Source: Desulfovibrio sp. (GTDB lineage: Bacteria > Desulfobacterota > Desulfovibrionia > Desulfovibrionales > Desulfovibrionaceae). From it: a stretch of 64,000 nt of DNA. A program made the position numbers and the translations under genes. The stretch spans positions 1-64,000 of the forward strand of contig JAITSV010000076.1 in the NCBI GenBank assembly GCA_031287575.1, written 5' to 3'. The notes under the pieces are model-generated. The model did no database searches, had not been told where the DNA came from, and saw nothing but the letters and a program-made list of their open reading frames with translations. Positions 54,604 through 64,000 of the stretch are shown piece after piece (the first letter of the stretch is position 1; each line of letters begins with the position of its first letter).

Positions 54604-56403
54604 ATGACCCCGCGCGACTATCTGCAACTGGCCCTGTTCCTCGGCATACTGGCCGCCGTCTCGCCCCCGCTGGGCCGCTACATCCACCGCGTGCTGGAAG
54701 GCGGCCGCACCTGGCTGCACCCCCTGCTCGGCCCGGTGGAACGGCTGGTCTACACGGCGGCAGGCATCGACCCAGCCAGCGACCACCCGTGGCAACGCTA
54801 CGCCGTCAACCTGCTGGGCTTCACCCTGGCGGGCTTCTGCCTGACCTTCGGCGTGCTGCTGTTCCAGGACGTGCTGCCGCTGAACCCGCAAGGCTTCCCG
54901 GCCCCGTCCTGGGATCTCGCCCTGAACACCGCCGTCAGCTTCGTCACCAACACCAACTGGCAGGCCTACGGCGGTGAAGCGACCATGAGCCACCTTTCGC
55001 AGATGGTGGCGCTGACCTACCAGAACTTCATCTCCGCCGCCGTGGGCATTGCCGTATGCATGGCCGTGGTGCGCGGCATCGCCCGTGCGGAGGCGCAGGG
55101 CATCGGCAATTTCTGGGCCGACCTGGTGCGCTCCACCCTGTACGTGCTGCTGCCGCTGTGCCTGCCTGGCGCGCTGCTGCTGGTGGGCCAGGGCATGGTG
55201 CAGACCCTTGCCGCCTCGTTCACCGCCATCACGCCGGAAGGCGCGGCGCAAACCATCGCCGTGGGGCCGGTGGCCTCGCAGGTAATCATCAAGATGCTGG
55301 GCACCAACGGCGACGGCTTCTTCAACGCCAACGCCGCCCACCCCTTCGAAAACCCCACCGCCCTCGCCAACTTCATCCAGATGCTGGTCATCTTCCTGCT
55401 GCCCAGCGCGCTGGTGTTCACGCTGGGGGCCGCCGTGCGCCGCCCCCGCCATGCCTGGACGGTGTGGAGCGTGATGGCCGCCGTGTTCGTGGCGGGCACA
55501 CTGCTGACCGCCCACTTCGAATACCGGGGTACCTCGGCCATGGCACAGGCCGTGGCGGCCGCCGATCTGCCGACCGCCTCCGCTTCCGCGTCCGGTGCCG
55601 CATCCGGCGTCACCGTGCCCCCGGCCCCCGCCACGGTTCCCGTCTCCGCCCCCGCCCCGGTCCCCAACATGGAAGGCAAGGAAGTGCGCTTCGGCATCTT
55701 CTCCTCTTCCCTGTTCGCCGTCGTCACCACCGACGCCTCGTGCGGGGCGGTGAATGCCATGCACGACAGCCTGACCCCGTTGGGCGGCCTGGTGACCCTG
55801 CTGAACATGCAACTGGGCGAAATCATCTTCGGCGGGGTGGGGTCCGGCCTGTACGGCATGGTGCTGTTCATCATCCTGACCGTGTTCCTGGCCGGGCTGA
55901 TGGTGGGCCGCACGCCGGACTACCTCGGCAAGCGCATCGAAGGGCGCGAGGTAACCCTGGCCGTGGCCGCCCTGCTGCTGCCCGCCCTGCCCCTGCTGGG
56001 CTTCACCGCGCTGGCCGCCGTGGGCTGGGGCCCACAGGCCCTGGCCAACGCGGGCGCGCATGGCTTCTCCGAACTGCTCTACGCCTACACCTCGTCCGCG
56101 CAGAACAACGGCAGCGCCTTTGCCGGGCTGACCGTCAACAGCCCCGTGTTCAACCTGACCACGGCGGCGTCCATGCTCATCGGGCGCTTCGGCGTCATGC
56201 TGCCCATGCTGGCCGTGGCCGGTTCGCTGGCGGCGCGCAGGCCGCGCCCGGTCACCGACGCCTCGTTCCCGGTGGAAGGCGCCACCTTCGCCCTGCTGCT
56301 GACCTCGGTCATCCTCATCGTGGGCGCGCTGACCTACCTGCCCGCCCTGTCGCTGGGTCCCATCGTGGAACATCTGCAAATGATAGAACATCAGCTCTAC
56401 TAG
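54604..56403 (+). CDS. kdpA: KdpA, potassium-binding channel subunit
   Basis: 599 aa, ten or more helices. Selectivity-filter regions are TNTNWQAYGGEATMS, GTNGDGFFNANAAHPFENP, SCGAVNAMHDSLTPLGG and SSAQNNGSAFAGL. It is about 40 residues longer than E. coli KdpA because of an Ala/Pro/Ser-rich insert (~residues 318-355) in an external loop. GGAGA precedes the ATG. High-affinity K+ uptake. Confidence 0.97.
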   Translation: MTPRDYLQLALFLGILAAVSPPLGRYIHRVLEGGRTWLHPLLGPVERLVYTAAGIDPASDHPWQRYAVNLLGFTLAGFCLTFGVLLFQDVLPLNPQGFPAPSWDLALNTAVSFVTNTNWQAYGGEATMSHLSQMVALTYQNFISAAVGIAVCMAVVRGIARAEAQGIGNFWADLVRSTLYVLLPLCLPGALLLVGQGMVQTLAASFTAITPEGAAQTIAVGPVASQVIIKMLGTNGDGFFNANAAHPFENPTALANFIQMLVIFLLPSALVFTLGAAVRRPRHAWTVWSVMAAVFVAGTLLTAHFEYRGTSAMAQAVAAADLPTASASASGAASGVTVPPAPATVPVSAPAPVPNMEGKEVRFGIFSSSLFAVVTTDASCGAVNAMHDSLTPLGGLVTLLNMQLGEIIFGGVGSGLYGMVLFIILTVFLAGLMVGRTPDYLGKRIEGREVTLAVAALLLPALPLLGFTALAAVGWGPQALANAGAHGFSELLYAYTSSAQNNGSAFAGLTVNSPVFNLTTAASMLIGRFGVMLPMLAVAGSLAARRPRPVTDASFPVEGATFALLLTSVILIVGALTYLPALSLGPIVEHLQMIEHQLY

Positions 56404-56427
56404 CTGAATGATGAAGGTACAAACGCC

Positions 56428-58533
<2,106 letters not shown>

Positions 58534-58554
58534 CGGCAGGCAAAGGAGACGGTC

Positions 58555-59145
58555 ATGCTTACCCTTGTCAGACAATCCCTTGTGGTCACCCTGCTGCTTG
58601 CGGCCCTGCTGTGCGGCGCGTACCCTGTACTGGTGACAGGTGCGGCGCAGGCCCTCATGCCCCACAAGGCCAACGGCTCGCCCGTGATGACGAACGGGCA
58701 GATAGCGGGTTCCGACCTGATCGGCCAGCACTTCACCGGGGCCGGGTACTTCCATGGCCGCCCATCCGCCGCCGGGGACGGCTACGACGCTGCGGCCTCC
58801 AGCGGGTCCAACCTTGGACCCACCAGCCGCGCTCTGGCGGAGTCCATGCAGGCCCGCGCCGCCGCCCTGCGCGCGGAAAACCCGGACTGGAAGGCCCCCC
58901 TGCCGCCGGACATGGTCACCGCCTCGGCCAGCGGCCTTGACCCGCACGTGAGCCCCGAAGGCGCGCTCATGCAGGTGGCCCGCGTGGCCGCCGCGCGCGG
59001 ATTGCCCGTGGAAAAGGTGGCCGAACTGGTGGACGCGCACGTGGAAGGACCGCAACTGGGCCTGTTCGGCGAACCGCGCGTCAACGTGCTGCGCCTGAAC
59101 CTGGCGCTGGACGCACTGGCGGGTGGACGGGCAGAAGGCAACTAG
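58555..59145 (+). CDS. kdpC: KdpC, potassium ATPase accessory subunit
   Basis: 196 aa with one N-terminal membrane helix ([26 protein letters not shown]). Conserved regions are [29 protein letters not shown], and [27 protein letters not shown] precedes the ATG. Palindromic element H begins directly after its stop codon. Confidence 0.97.
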   Translation: MLTLVRQSLVVTLLLAALLCGAYPVLVTGAAQALMPHKANGSPVMTNGQIAGSDLIGQHFTGAGYFHGRPSAAGDGYDAAASSGSNLGPTSRALAESMQARAAALRAENPDWKAPLPPDMVTASASGLDPHVSPEGALMQVARVAAARGLPVEKVAELVDAHVEGPQLGLFGEPRVNVLRLNLALDALAGGRAEGN

Positions 59146-59479
59146 GACGCGCCGTGCGGCAGGTCTTTCAAAAAATCGAAAGGCCGCCGACTGCCCGGTA
59201 TGCGTACCGCGCCCTTCCCCGCGCGACAGGATTTTTGTTCACCGGCAAGGAAGATGCGCCTTTTACGGAGGCGAGCGCGCGGCAGTTGTTAGGCAAGCGC
59301 GAAGGTCGACCCGGAGGGCGCGTAGCGTGGCCGTAGGCGAGTTTGCGAGCCATACGGCCATCGTACGCAGAGCGCGAGCCTTACAAATGGCGACCGCAGA
59401 GCGCTCAAGCCGTGCGTGACCGGAGTAAAAGGCGCATCTGACGCAGCCAGAGGGCGAAACCCCGGAGCGCACGGACGTC
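59146..59479 (+). repeat. Intra-operon palindromic element, copy H (kdpC/kdpD), with nested modules
   Basis: Outer arms GACGCGCCGTGCG (59146-59158) and CGCACGGACGTC (59468-59479). Inner arms AGATGCGCCTTTTA and TAAAAGGCGCATCT are perfect. The core (GGAGGCGAGCGCG...GTGCGTGACCGGAGT) is split by one module Y, itself split by another (GGCCGTAGGC...GCCATACGGCC near 59329-59359). Accounts for nearly all of the 351-base gap before kdpD. Confidence 0.8.
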
Positions 59480-59496
59480 ATGCACCCGGAGGAACA

Positions 59497-60624
59497 ATGG
59501 AAGGTTTCGCGGAACTCCTGGCCCGCAAACGCCAGGGCTCGCTGAAGGTCTACCTTGGCTACGCGGCGGGCGTGGGCAAGACCTACGCCATGCTCCAGGA
59601 AGGCCACCGGCTGCGTCAGGCCGGGTTCGACGTGGCCATCGGCTACGTGGAACCCCACCGCCGCCCGGAAACCGCCGCGCTCATGGACGGGCTGGAGGTG
59701 GTGCCCCCGCGCCTGTGCCGGGTGGGCGACGCCCTGTTTCCGGAGGTGGACGTACCCGCCGTGCTGGCCCGCCGCCCGCAGGTGGCCCTGGTGGACGAAC
59801 TGGCCCACACCAACGCCGCGGGTTCGCCCAACCCCAAACGTTACCGCGACGTGCTGGAGATCATGGAAGCGGGCATCAACGTCATCACCACGCTCAACGT
59901 GCAGCATCTGGAGGCGGTGGCCGAACGGGTGGAGACGGTGACCGGCATCCCGGTGCGCGAACGGCTGCCCGACGCGGTGCTGCACCGCGCCGACCAGGTG
60001 GTGAACGTGGACGTGACCAAGGAGGAACTGCGCGAGCGGCTGCGCCTGGGCAAGATCTACGGGCCGGAGCAGGCCGAGCGGGCGCTGATGGGCTTCTTCA
60101 CCTACCAGAACCTCTCGCTGTTGCGCGAACTGTGCCTGCGCGAGGCATCGGGCGACCAGGTGCGCAAGATCACCGAGCAGGGCCTGCTGTCGCGCGAGGC
60201 CGCCGGAGACGCCGTGGAGGCGGTGATGGTGGCCCTGAGTTCCGACCCCACCGACGCGGAAACCCTGATCCGCCGGGGCATGCGCATGGCCAGCCAGTTC
60301 GGTTCGCCGTGCTACGTGGTGTACGTGCGCCGCCCCAACGAAACCCCCATCCGCATCGACGCGGGGTTGCAGCGCGTGCTGCAGAACAACCTGCGCCTGG
60401 CCGCCCTGCTGGGGGCGGAAGTGGTGCAACTGGAAGGGCACGACGTGCCCGAGGCGCTGGTGAACTTTGCCAGTGAACGCAACGTGCGCCACGCGGTGTT
60501 CGGCAAGTCGCGCCTGTCGCCCCTGCGCGAGCGGTTGCGCGGCTCGTTCATCCTCGACTTTCTGCACGAGGCGGTGGGGGTGGACGTGCACATCGTCAAT
60601 ACCACCCCCAGGGAGGCCTCATGA
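59497..60624 (+). CDS. kdpD: Short KdpD: N-terminal sensor plus Usp domain only
   Basis: 375 aa. KdpD domain with Walker A-like GYAAGVGKTYAML (residues ~21-33), GYVEPHRRPET, and VDELAHTNAAGS; then a Usp-like domain (~235-370, GSPCYVVYVRRPNETP, ERNVRHAVFGKSRLSPLRERLRGS). It ends there: the four-helix DUF4118 and kinase parts of full KdpD are absent. GGAGG lies 5 bases before the ATG. Its stop overlaps the following kinase start (ATGA), so the two probably work together. Confidence 0.93.
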   Translation: MEGFAELLARKRQGSLKVYLGYAAGVGKTYAMLQEGHRLRQAGFDVAIGYVEPHRRPETAALMDGLEVVPPRLCRVGDALFPEVDVPAVLARRPQVALVDELAHTNAAGSPNPKRYRDVLEIMEAGINVITTLNVQHLEAVAERVETVTGIPVRERLPDAVLHRADQVVNVDVTKEELRERLRLGKIYGPEQAERALMGFFTYQNLSLLRELCLREASGDQVRKITEQGLLSREAAGDAVEAVMVALSSDPTDAETLIRRGMRMASQFGSPCYVVYVRRPNETPIRIDAGLQRVLQNNLRLAALLGAEVVQLEGHDVPEALVNFASERNVRHAVFGKSRLSPLRERLRGSFILDFLHEAVGVDVHIVNTTPREAS

Positions 60625-62765
60625 GCGCCAGCCCGTATGCGTCCTTTACGGATGGCCCCCTTGCGGATGGGCAGGCCCTGAATGCGCCCGGCCCGGATGC
60701 TTCCGGCAGGAGCGGCCCCGACTCACGGCACGGGCCGCACGGGCCGGAAGCCCCCGCCGCCCATGCCGGACCACGCGCCACGCCGTTGCCCACCCTGCAA
60801 AAGCGCATCCGGCGCGACTTTTTGCGGCTGGTGGGGCTGTTCGGGGTGCTGGGCATCGTGCTGGTGGGCGCGGTGTTCGCCGCCGGGCGCATGCCCAACC
60901 TGCTGGTGCGCATGAACTACGATTCCATCGCCTGGGTACGCGAGATGGAAACGGCCATGAACGGCCTGCGCTTTGCCGCCCAGTACCCGGAACGGGACGG
61001 CGCGGGCTGGGCCGCTGCCTTCGAGGCCGCGCTGGACCGGGCGGAGCGCAACATCACCGAACCGGATGAACCGCAGGCGCTGGCGGACATCCGGGCCGCC
61101 TGGGTGGACTTCCGCCGGGCGGCCACGGGGGCGGAACCTTCCGCCGCCGACACTCCCAATGCCGTTAATGCCCCCGGAGCCCCCGATATTGTTGACGCGG
61201 CCCATGCAAGGCTGCGCGCCGCCCTTGCCTCGCTGGTGAAGGTAAACGAACGCGGCATGTTCCGGCGGCTGGACCGCAACACCCTGCTGCGCGACGCCAC
61301 CGTGCTGGGTGCGGCGGCGCTGTTTCTGGCGGGCACGCTGTGGGCGGTGCTGCTGGCGGACTCCATCGCCGCCCGCGTCTCGCACCCGCTGCGCCGGGCG
61401 GCGGAAGTGTTCAAGGAACGCCCCCGGCTGGGCGTGCCGCTGCACCTGCCCCCGCCCCAGACCCTGGAAGTGCGCGTGCTGTTCGACGAACTGGTGCGCC
61501 TGTGGGGGCGCCTGAGCGAACTGGACGCCCTGAACGTGGGCAGCCTGACGGCGGAAAAGCGCAAGCTGGAGGTCATCCTGGAATCGGCGGACGACGCCAT
61601 TCTGGTGCTGGACGGCGCGGGCACGGTGGCCCACGTCAGCGAACGGATGCTGCCGCTGCTGGGCCTTGCGCGCGAACAGGTGCTGGGCATGCCCTGGGCG
61701 GACCTTTCCACCGCCGCGCCCAACTATCTGGCCCTGCGCACGGCGCTGGACGCCAACCTGCACGGCAAGCGCGACGTGACCCTGACCGAGGGCGGCGAGG
61801 AACGGGTGTTCGTGGCCCGGCGGCGCGATCTTGTGGGTGGGGACGGCCAGACGCAGCCCCCGTCCGCCAATTCCGCCCCGCCTGCTTTGTCCTCTGCGCC
61901 CGGTTCGTCTGGCCATCCTGGCGCATCTGGCCCTGTCGTCGGGCAGGTGTTCCTGCTGGGCGACGTCACCGAAGCCCGACGGCGCGAGGGGCTGCGCTCG
62001 GAAATGATGGACTGGGTGTCGCACGAGCTGAAGACCCCCATGCAGTCGCTGTGCCTCGCGGCGGACCTGCTGGACCGACGCAAGGACACTCTGGATGCCG
62101 AGGGCCGCCTGCTGGTGGAAACCGTGCGCGAGGACGCCGCCCGCCTGCGCACCCTGGCCCAGCAGTTCATGGACATCGCCCGCATGACGCCCTCCGCCCT
62201 GCATCTGGCGCGGGACGAGGCGGACCTGCCCGCCCTGCTGGACCGCTGGCTGACGCCCTTCGTGCTGCTGGCCCGCGAAACCGGGGTGCGGCTGGCCGTG
62301 GACGCCCGCGAGGCCCCCGTGAAGGTACGGCTGGACGCGGAACGCTTCGCCTGGGTGGTCTCCAACCTGGTGGCCAACGCCCTGCGCGCCAGCCCCACGG
62401 ACGGCGAGGTGCGGGTGCGGGTGACCGAGCATCAGGGCCGCGCGGTCATCGAAGTAGAGGACGAAGGCGCGGGCCTGCCGGAAGCCGTGCAGGCGCGCCT
62501 GTTCCAGCCCTTCGCCCATGGCCCTGCGGCGGGCGCGCGCGGCGGCCTGTACGGCCTGTACGGTCTGGGCCTTGCCATCACCCGCTCCATCGTGGATGCC
62601 CACGGCGGGCACATTGCCTATGAACGGCGCGAGGAACGCGGCTCGCGCTTCACCGTGACCCTGCCGCTGCCGCCCCGCAACGATCAGGCGGACGAATCGG
62701 GCACGGGCACTGACGCCGCCGATGACACGACAACGACGAACCATTCCGGCCCGGACATCGGATGA
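60621..62765 (+). CDS. Sensor histidine kinase of the kdp operon
   Basis: 714 aa. A disordered N terminus (~1-60), TM1 (~66-90), a ~130-residue external helical domain, TM2 (~225-247), HAMP, a PAS-like segment (~310-400, VILESADDAILVLDGAG), HisKA with H468 (DWVSHELKTPMQSL), and HATPase (NLVANALRAS, DEGAGLP, GLYGLYGLGLAI). It replaces the missing kinase half of KdpD but is not a simple split: it has its own two-helix sensor. Overlaps kdpD and the regulator gene by four bases each. Confidence 0.93.
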   Translation: MSASPYASFTDGPLADGQALNAPGPDASGRSGPDSRHGPHGPEAPAAHAGPRATPLPTLQKRIRRDFLRLVGLFGVLGIVLVGAVFAAGRMPNLLVRMNYDSIAWVREMETAMNGLRFAAQYPERDGAGWAAAFEAALDRAERNITEPDEPQALADIRAAWVDFRRAATGAEPSAADTPNAVNAPGAPDIVDAAHARLRAALASLVKVNERGMFRRLDRNTLLRDATVLGAAALFLAGTLWAVLLADSIAARVSHPLRRAAEVFKERPRLGVPLHLPPPQTLEVRVLFDELVRLWGRLSELDALNVGSLTAEKRKLEVILESADDAILVLDGAGTVAHVSERMLPLLGLAREQVLGMPWADLSTAAPNYLALRTALDANLHGKRDVTLTEGGEERVFVARRRDLVGGDGQTQPPSANSAPPALSSAPGSSGHPGASGPVVGQVFLLGDVTEARRREGLRSEMMDWVSHELKTPMQSLCLAADLLDRRKDTLDAEGRLLVETVREDAARLRTLAQQFMDIARMTPSALHLARDEADLPALLDRWLTPFVLLARETGVRLAVDAREAPVKVRLDAERFAWVVSNLVANALRASPTDGEVRVRVTEHQGRAVIEVEDEGAGLPEAVQARLFQPFAHGPAAGARGGLYGLYGLGLAITRSIVDAHGGHIAYERREERGSRFTVTLPLPPRNDQADESGTGTDAADDTTTTNHSGPDIG

Positions 62766-62851
62766 CGCCGGAGACGCCAGCCACCCCGGATCCGACGCCC
62801 CACCGCCAGACCCCGCAATCTCCCAATCCCCCAATCCTCATGAAGGACGCC

Positions 62852-64000
62852 ATGCCCTCCACACCGCAACCGCAAGCCGCGCCCGCACCCACCACCGCTA
62901 CTGGTGCCCTTCCCTCCAGCGAGCACGCCCGCACCCCGCTGGACGTGCTGGTGGTGGACGATGACCCCGGCATCCTGACCACCCTGCGCCTGGCCCTGGC
63001 CGCCGCCGGATGCCCGGTGCGCACGGCGGCCAGCGCGGAAGAGGCGCTGGCCCTGCTGGCCGAACACCCCGCCGACCTCGTGCTGACCGACGTGCGCATG
63101 GAAGGGGCCTCCGGCATCGACCTGGTGCGCGAGACGCGGGCGCTGGTCCCGGACGCACTGTGCGTGGTCATGACCGCCTTCGCCTCGTTCGAGAACGCCG
63201 TGGCCGCCATCAAGGCCGGGGCCTTCGACTACCTGCCCAAACCCTTTTCCGTGGAACAGCTGGAACATCTGGTGGGCAAGGTGGCCACGGTGGTGGCCCT
63301 GCGCCGCGAAAACGCCCGGTTGCGGGCGGCGGGCGCATCGGATGCGACGGGCGCGGGCGGCGACTGGTTCGCGGGGCTTACCGCCCCGGCCACGCTGGCC
63401 TTGCAGACGCTGGTGGAGCGCATCGCCCCCAGCGAGGCCACGGTGCTGCTCACCGGCGAGACGGGCACCGGCAAGACCGCGCTGGCGCGGGCCATTCATG
63501 CCCGGTCGGCGCGGGTTGGCCGCCCCTTCGTGGAGGTGACCTGCACCGCGCTGGCGGAATCGCTGTTCGAATCGGAGGTATTCGGCCACGTGCGCGGGGC
63601 GTTCACCGGCGCGGTTCGCGACCACGCGGGCAAGTTCGAACTGGCCGAGGGCGGCACGCTGTTCCTGGACGAGGTGGGCGAACTGTCGCCCGCGTCACAG
63701 GCCAAGCTGCTGCGCTTTCTGGAGGACCGGGTCATCGAGCGGGTGGGCGGCACCCGCCCCCTGCGGCTGGACGTGCGCATCATCGCCGCCACCAACCGCG
63801 ACCTTGCCCGGCTGTGCCGCGAGGGGGCATTCCGCGAGGATTTATATTATCGGCTGAACGTGTTCGAGTGCGTGGTGCCGCCCCTGAGAGACCGGCCCGA
63901 CGACATCGCGCCGCTGGCGGCGAAACTGTTCCGCGCGGCATCGGTGCGGCTGGGGGTGGCAACGGGAGCGGAAGGGGCGCACGACGCCGTTGCATCGGGC
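62852..64000 (+). CDS. Sigma54-dependent response regulator of kdp (3' end beyond window)
   Basis: Partial. Receiver domain with VVDDDPG and D80 (VLTDVRMEGASG), AAA+ domain with GETGTGKT, the GAFTGA loop, FLDEVGEL, and NRDLARLCREGAFREDLYYRLNVFE; the DNA-binding end is cut off. An ATG at 62762 overlaps the kinase stop, but AAGGA stands 5 bases before the ATG at 62852, and the receiver starts ~30 residues later. It takes the place of KdpE and fits the sigma54 site before kdpF. Confidence 0.92.
   Translation, partial: MPSTPQPQAAPAPTTATGALPSSEHARTPLDVLVVDDDPGILTTLRLALAAAGCPVRTAASAEEALALLAEHPADLVLTDVRMEGASGIDLVRETRALVPDALCVVMTAFASFENAVAAIKAGAFDYLPKPFSVEQLEHLVGKVATVVALRRENARLRAAGASDATGAGGDWFAGLTAPATLALQTLVERIAPSEATVLLTGETGTGKTALARAIHARSARVGRPFVEVTCTALAESLFESEVFGHVRGAFTGAVRDHAGKFELAEGGTLFLDEVGELSPASQAKLLRFLEDRVIERVGGTRPLRLDVRIIAATNRDLARLCREGAFREDLYYRLNVFECVVPPLRDRPDDIAPLAAKLFRAASVRLGVATGAEGAHDAVASG

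Noticed and set aside
59497..62765. KdpD split by a frameshift or sequencing error
   Set aside because: The kinase has its own start with ATGA overlap, its own two-helix sensor and HAMP in place of DUF4118, and no remnant of the missing KdpD helices. It is a true two-gene arrangement.

Overview
The window is high-GC DNA from a sulfate-reducing Desulfovibrionaceae bacterium, most likely of the Nitratidesulfovibrio / Desulfovibrio vulgaris group. The basis is a complete hmcABCDEF-rrf1-rrf2 operon (16-haem cytochrome plus transmembrane redox complex), a nif cluster with nifI1/nifI2 between nifH and nifD, an ArsR-methyltransferase (SahR type) beside ahcY, and a kdp operon driven by a sigma54 activator instead of KdpE. 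No rRNA, tRNA or CRISPR array was seen.

Layout. 46-11548 (minus): nifH-nifI1-nifI2-nifD-nifK-nifB paralogue-[2Fe-2S] ferredoxin-nifE-nifN-nifB, read from a good sigma54 (-24/-12) site at 11641-11656. nifV (homocitrate synthase) is divergent at 12167. 13930-19088 (minus): branched-chain amino-acid ABC transporter livK-H-M-G-F. 19755-22799: mscL, a Usp-fold protein, and a YeiH-type exporter paired with a membrane-anchored lipoyl-like protein. 23405-27711: haem-c-sensing histidine kinase and NtrC-type regulator. 28059-30122: Tat-type metallo-hydrolase and an AP-endonuclease-fold TIM barrel. 30892-38498: hmc operon with rrf1 and rrf2. 38668-43191: lone CheY-like receiver, LysE-type exporter, pgpA, maf, and a FliA-type promoter in front of a FlgM-associated gene and flgM. 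43582-48208 (minus): PEP-dependent dihydroxyacetone kinase dhaK-L-M. 48439-51313: Fic-domain protein, then a lower-GC restriction-modification island (vsr, C5 methyltransferase, Eco29kI-like nuclease). 51397-54027 (minus): ahcY and sahR. 54454-64000: kdpF-A-B-C, a short KdpD, a separate histidine kinase and a sigma54 activator cut by the window end.

The most unusual feature is a family of large, nested, imperfect-palindromic intergenic elements (130-330 bp). Eight full copies share a core, and a ninth related hairpin carries only an inserted module. Every one lies between two co-directional genes of an operon and starts within about 0-10 nt of the upstream gene's stop codon: nifH/nifI1, nifK/nifB paralogue, ferredoxin/nifE, nifN/nifB, livH/livM, lipoyl-like/usp, hmcD/hmcE, dhaK/dhaL and kdpC/kdpD. 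The stems differ in sequence from copy to copy but stay self-complementary, and the apical hairpin appears to covary. All eight cores lie on the same DNA strand whichever way the genes run. A second, smaller palindromic module is inserted into several copies in either orientation. This looks like an intra-operon hairpin system that may set expression ratios, and it could be a single-strand-DNA (REP/IS200-like) mobile family. Both readings are inference.

Other points: a NifB paralogue without the radical-SAM cysteines inside the nif operon, a NifN with a nine-cysteine N-terminal extension, a perfect palindrome upstream of nifH, a candidate Rrf2-type operator before hmcA, and a Fic protein with Gln in place of the catalytic His.
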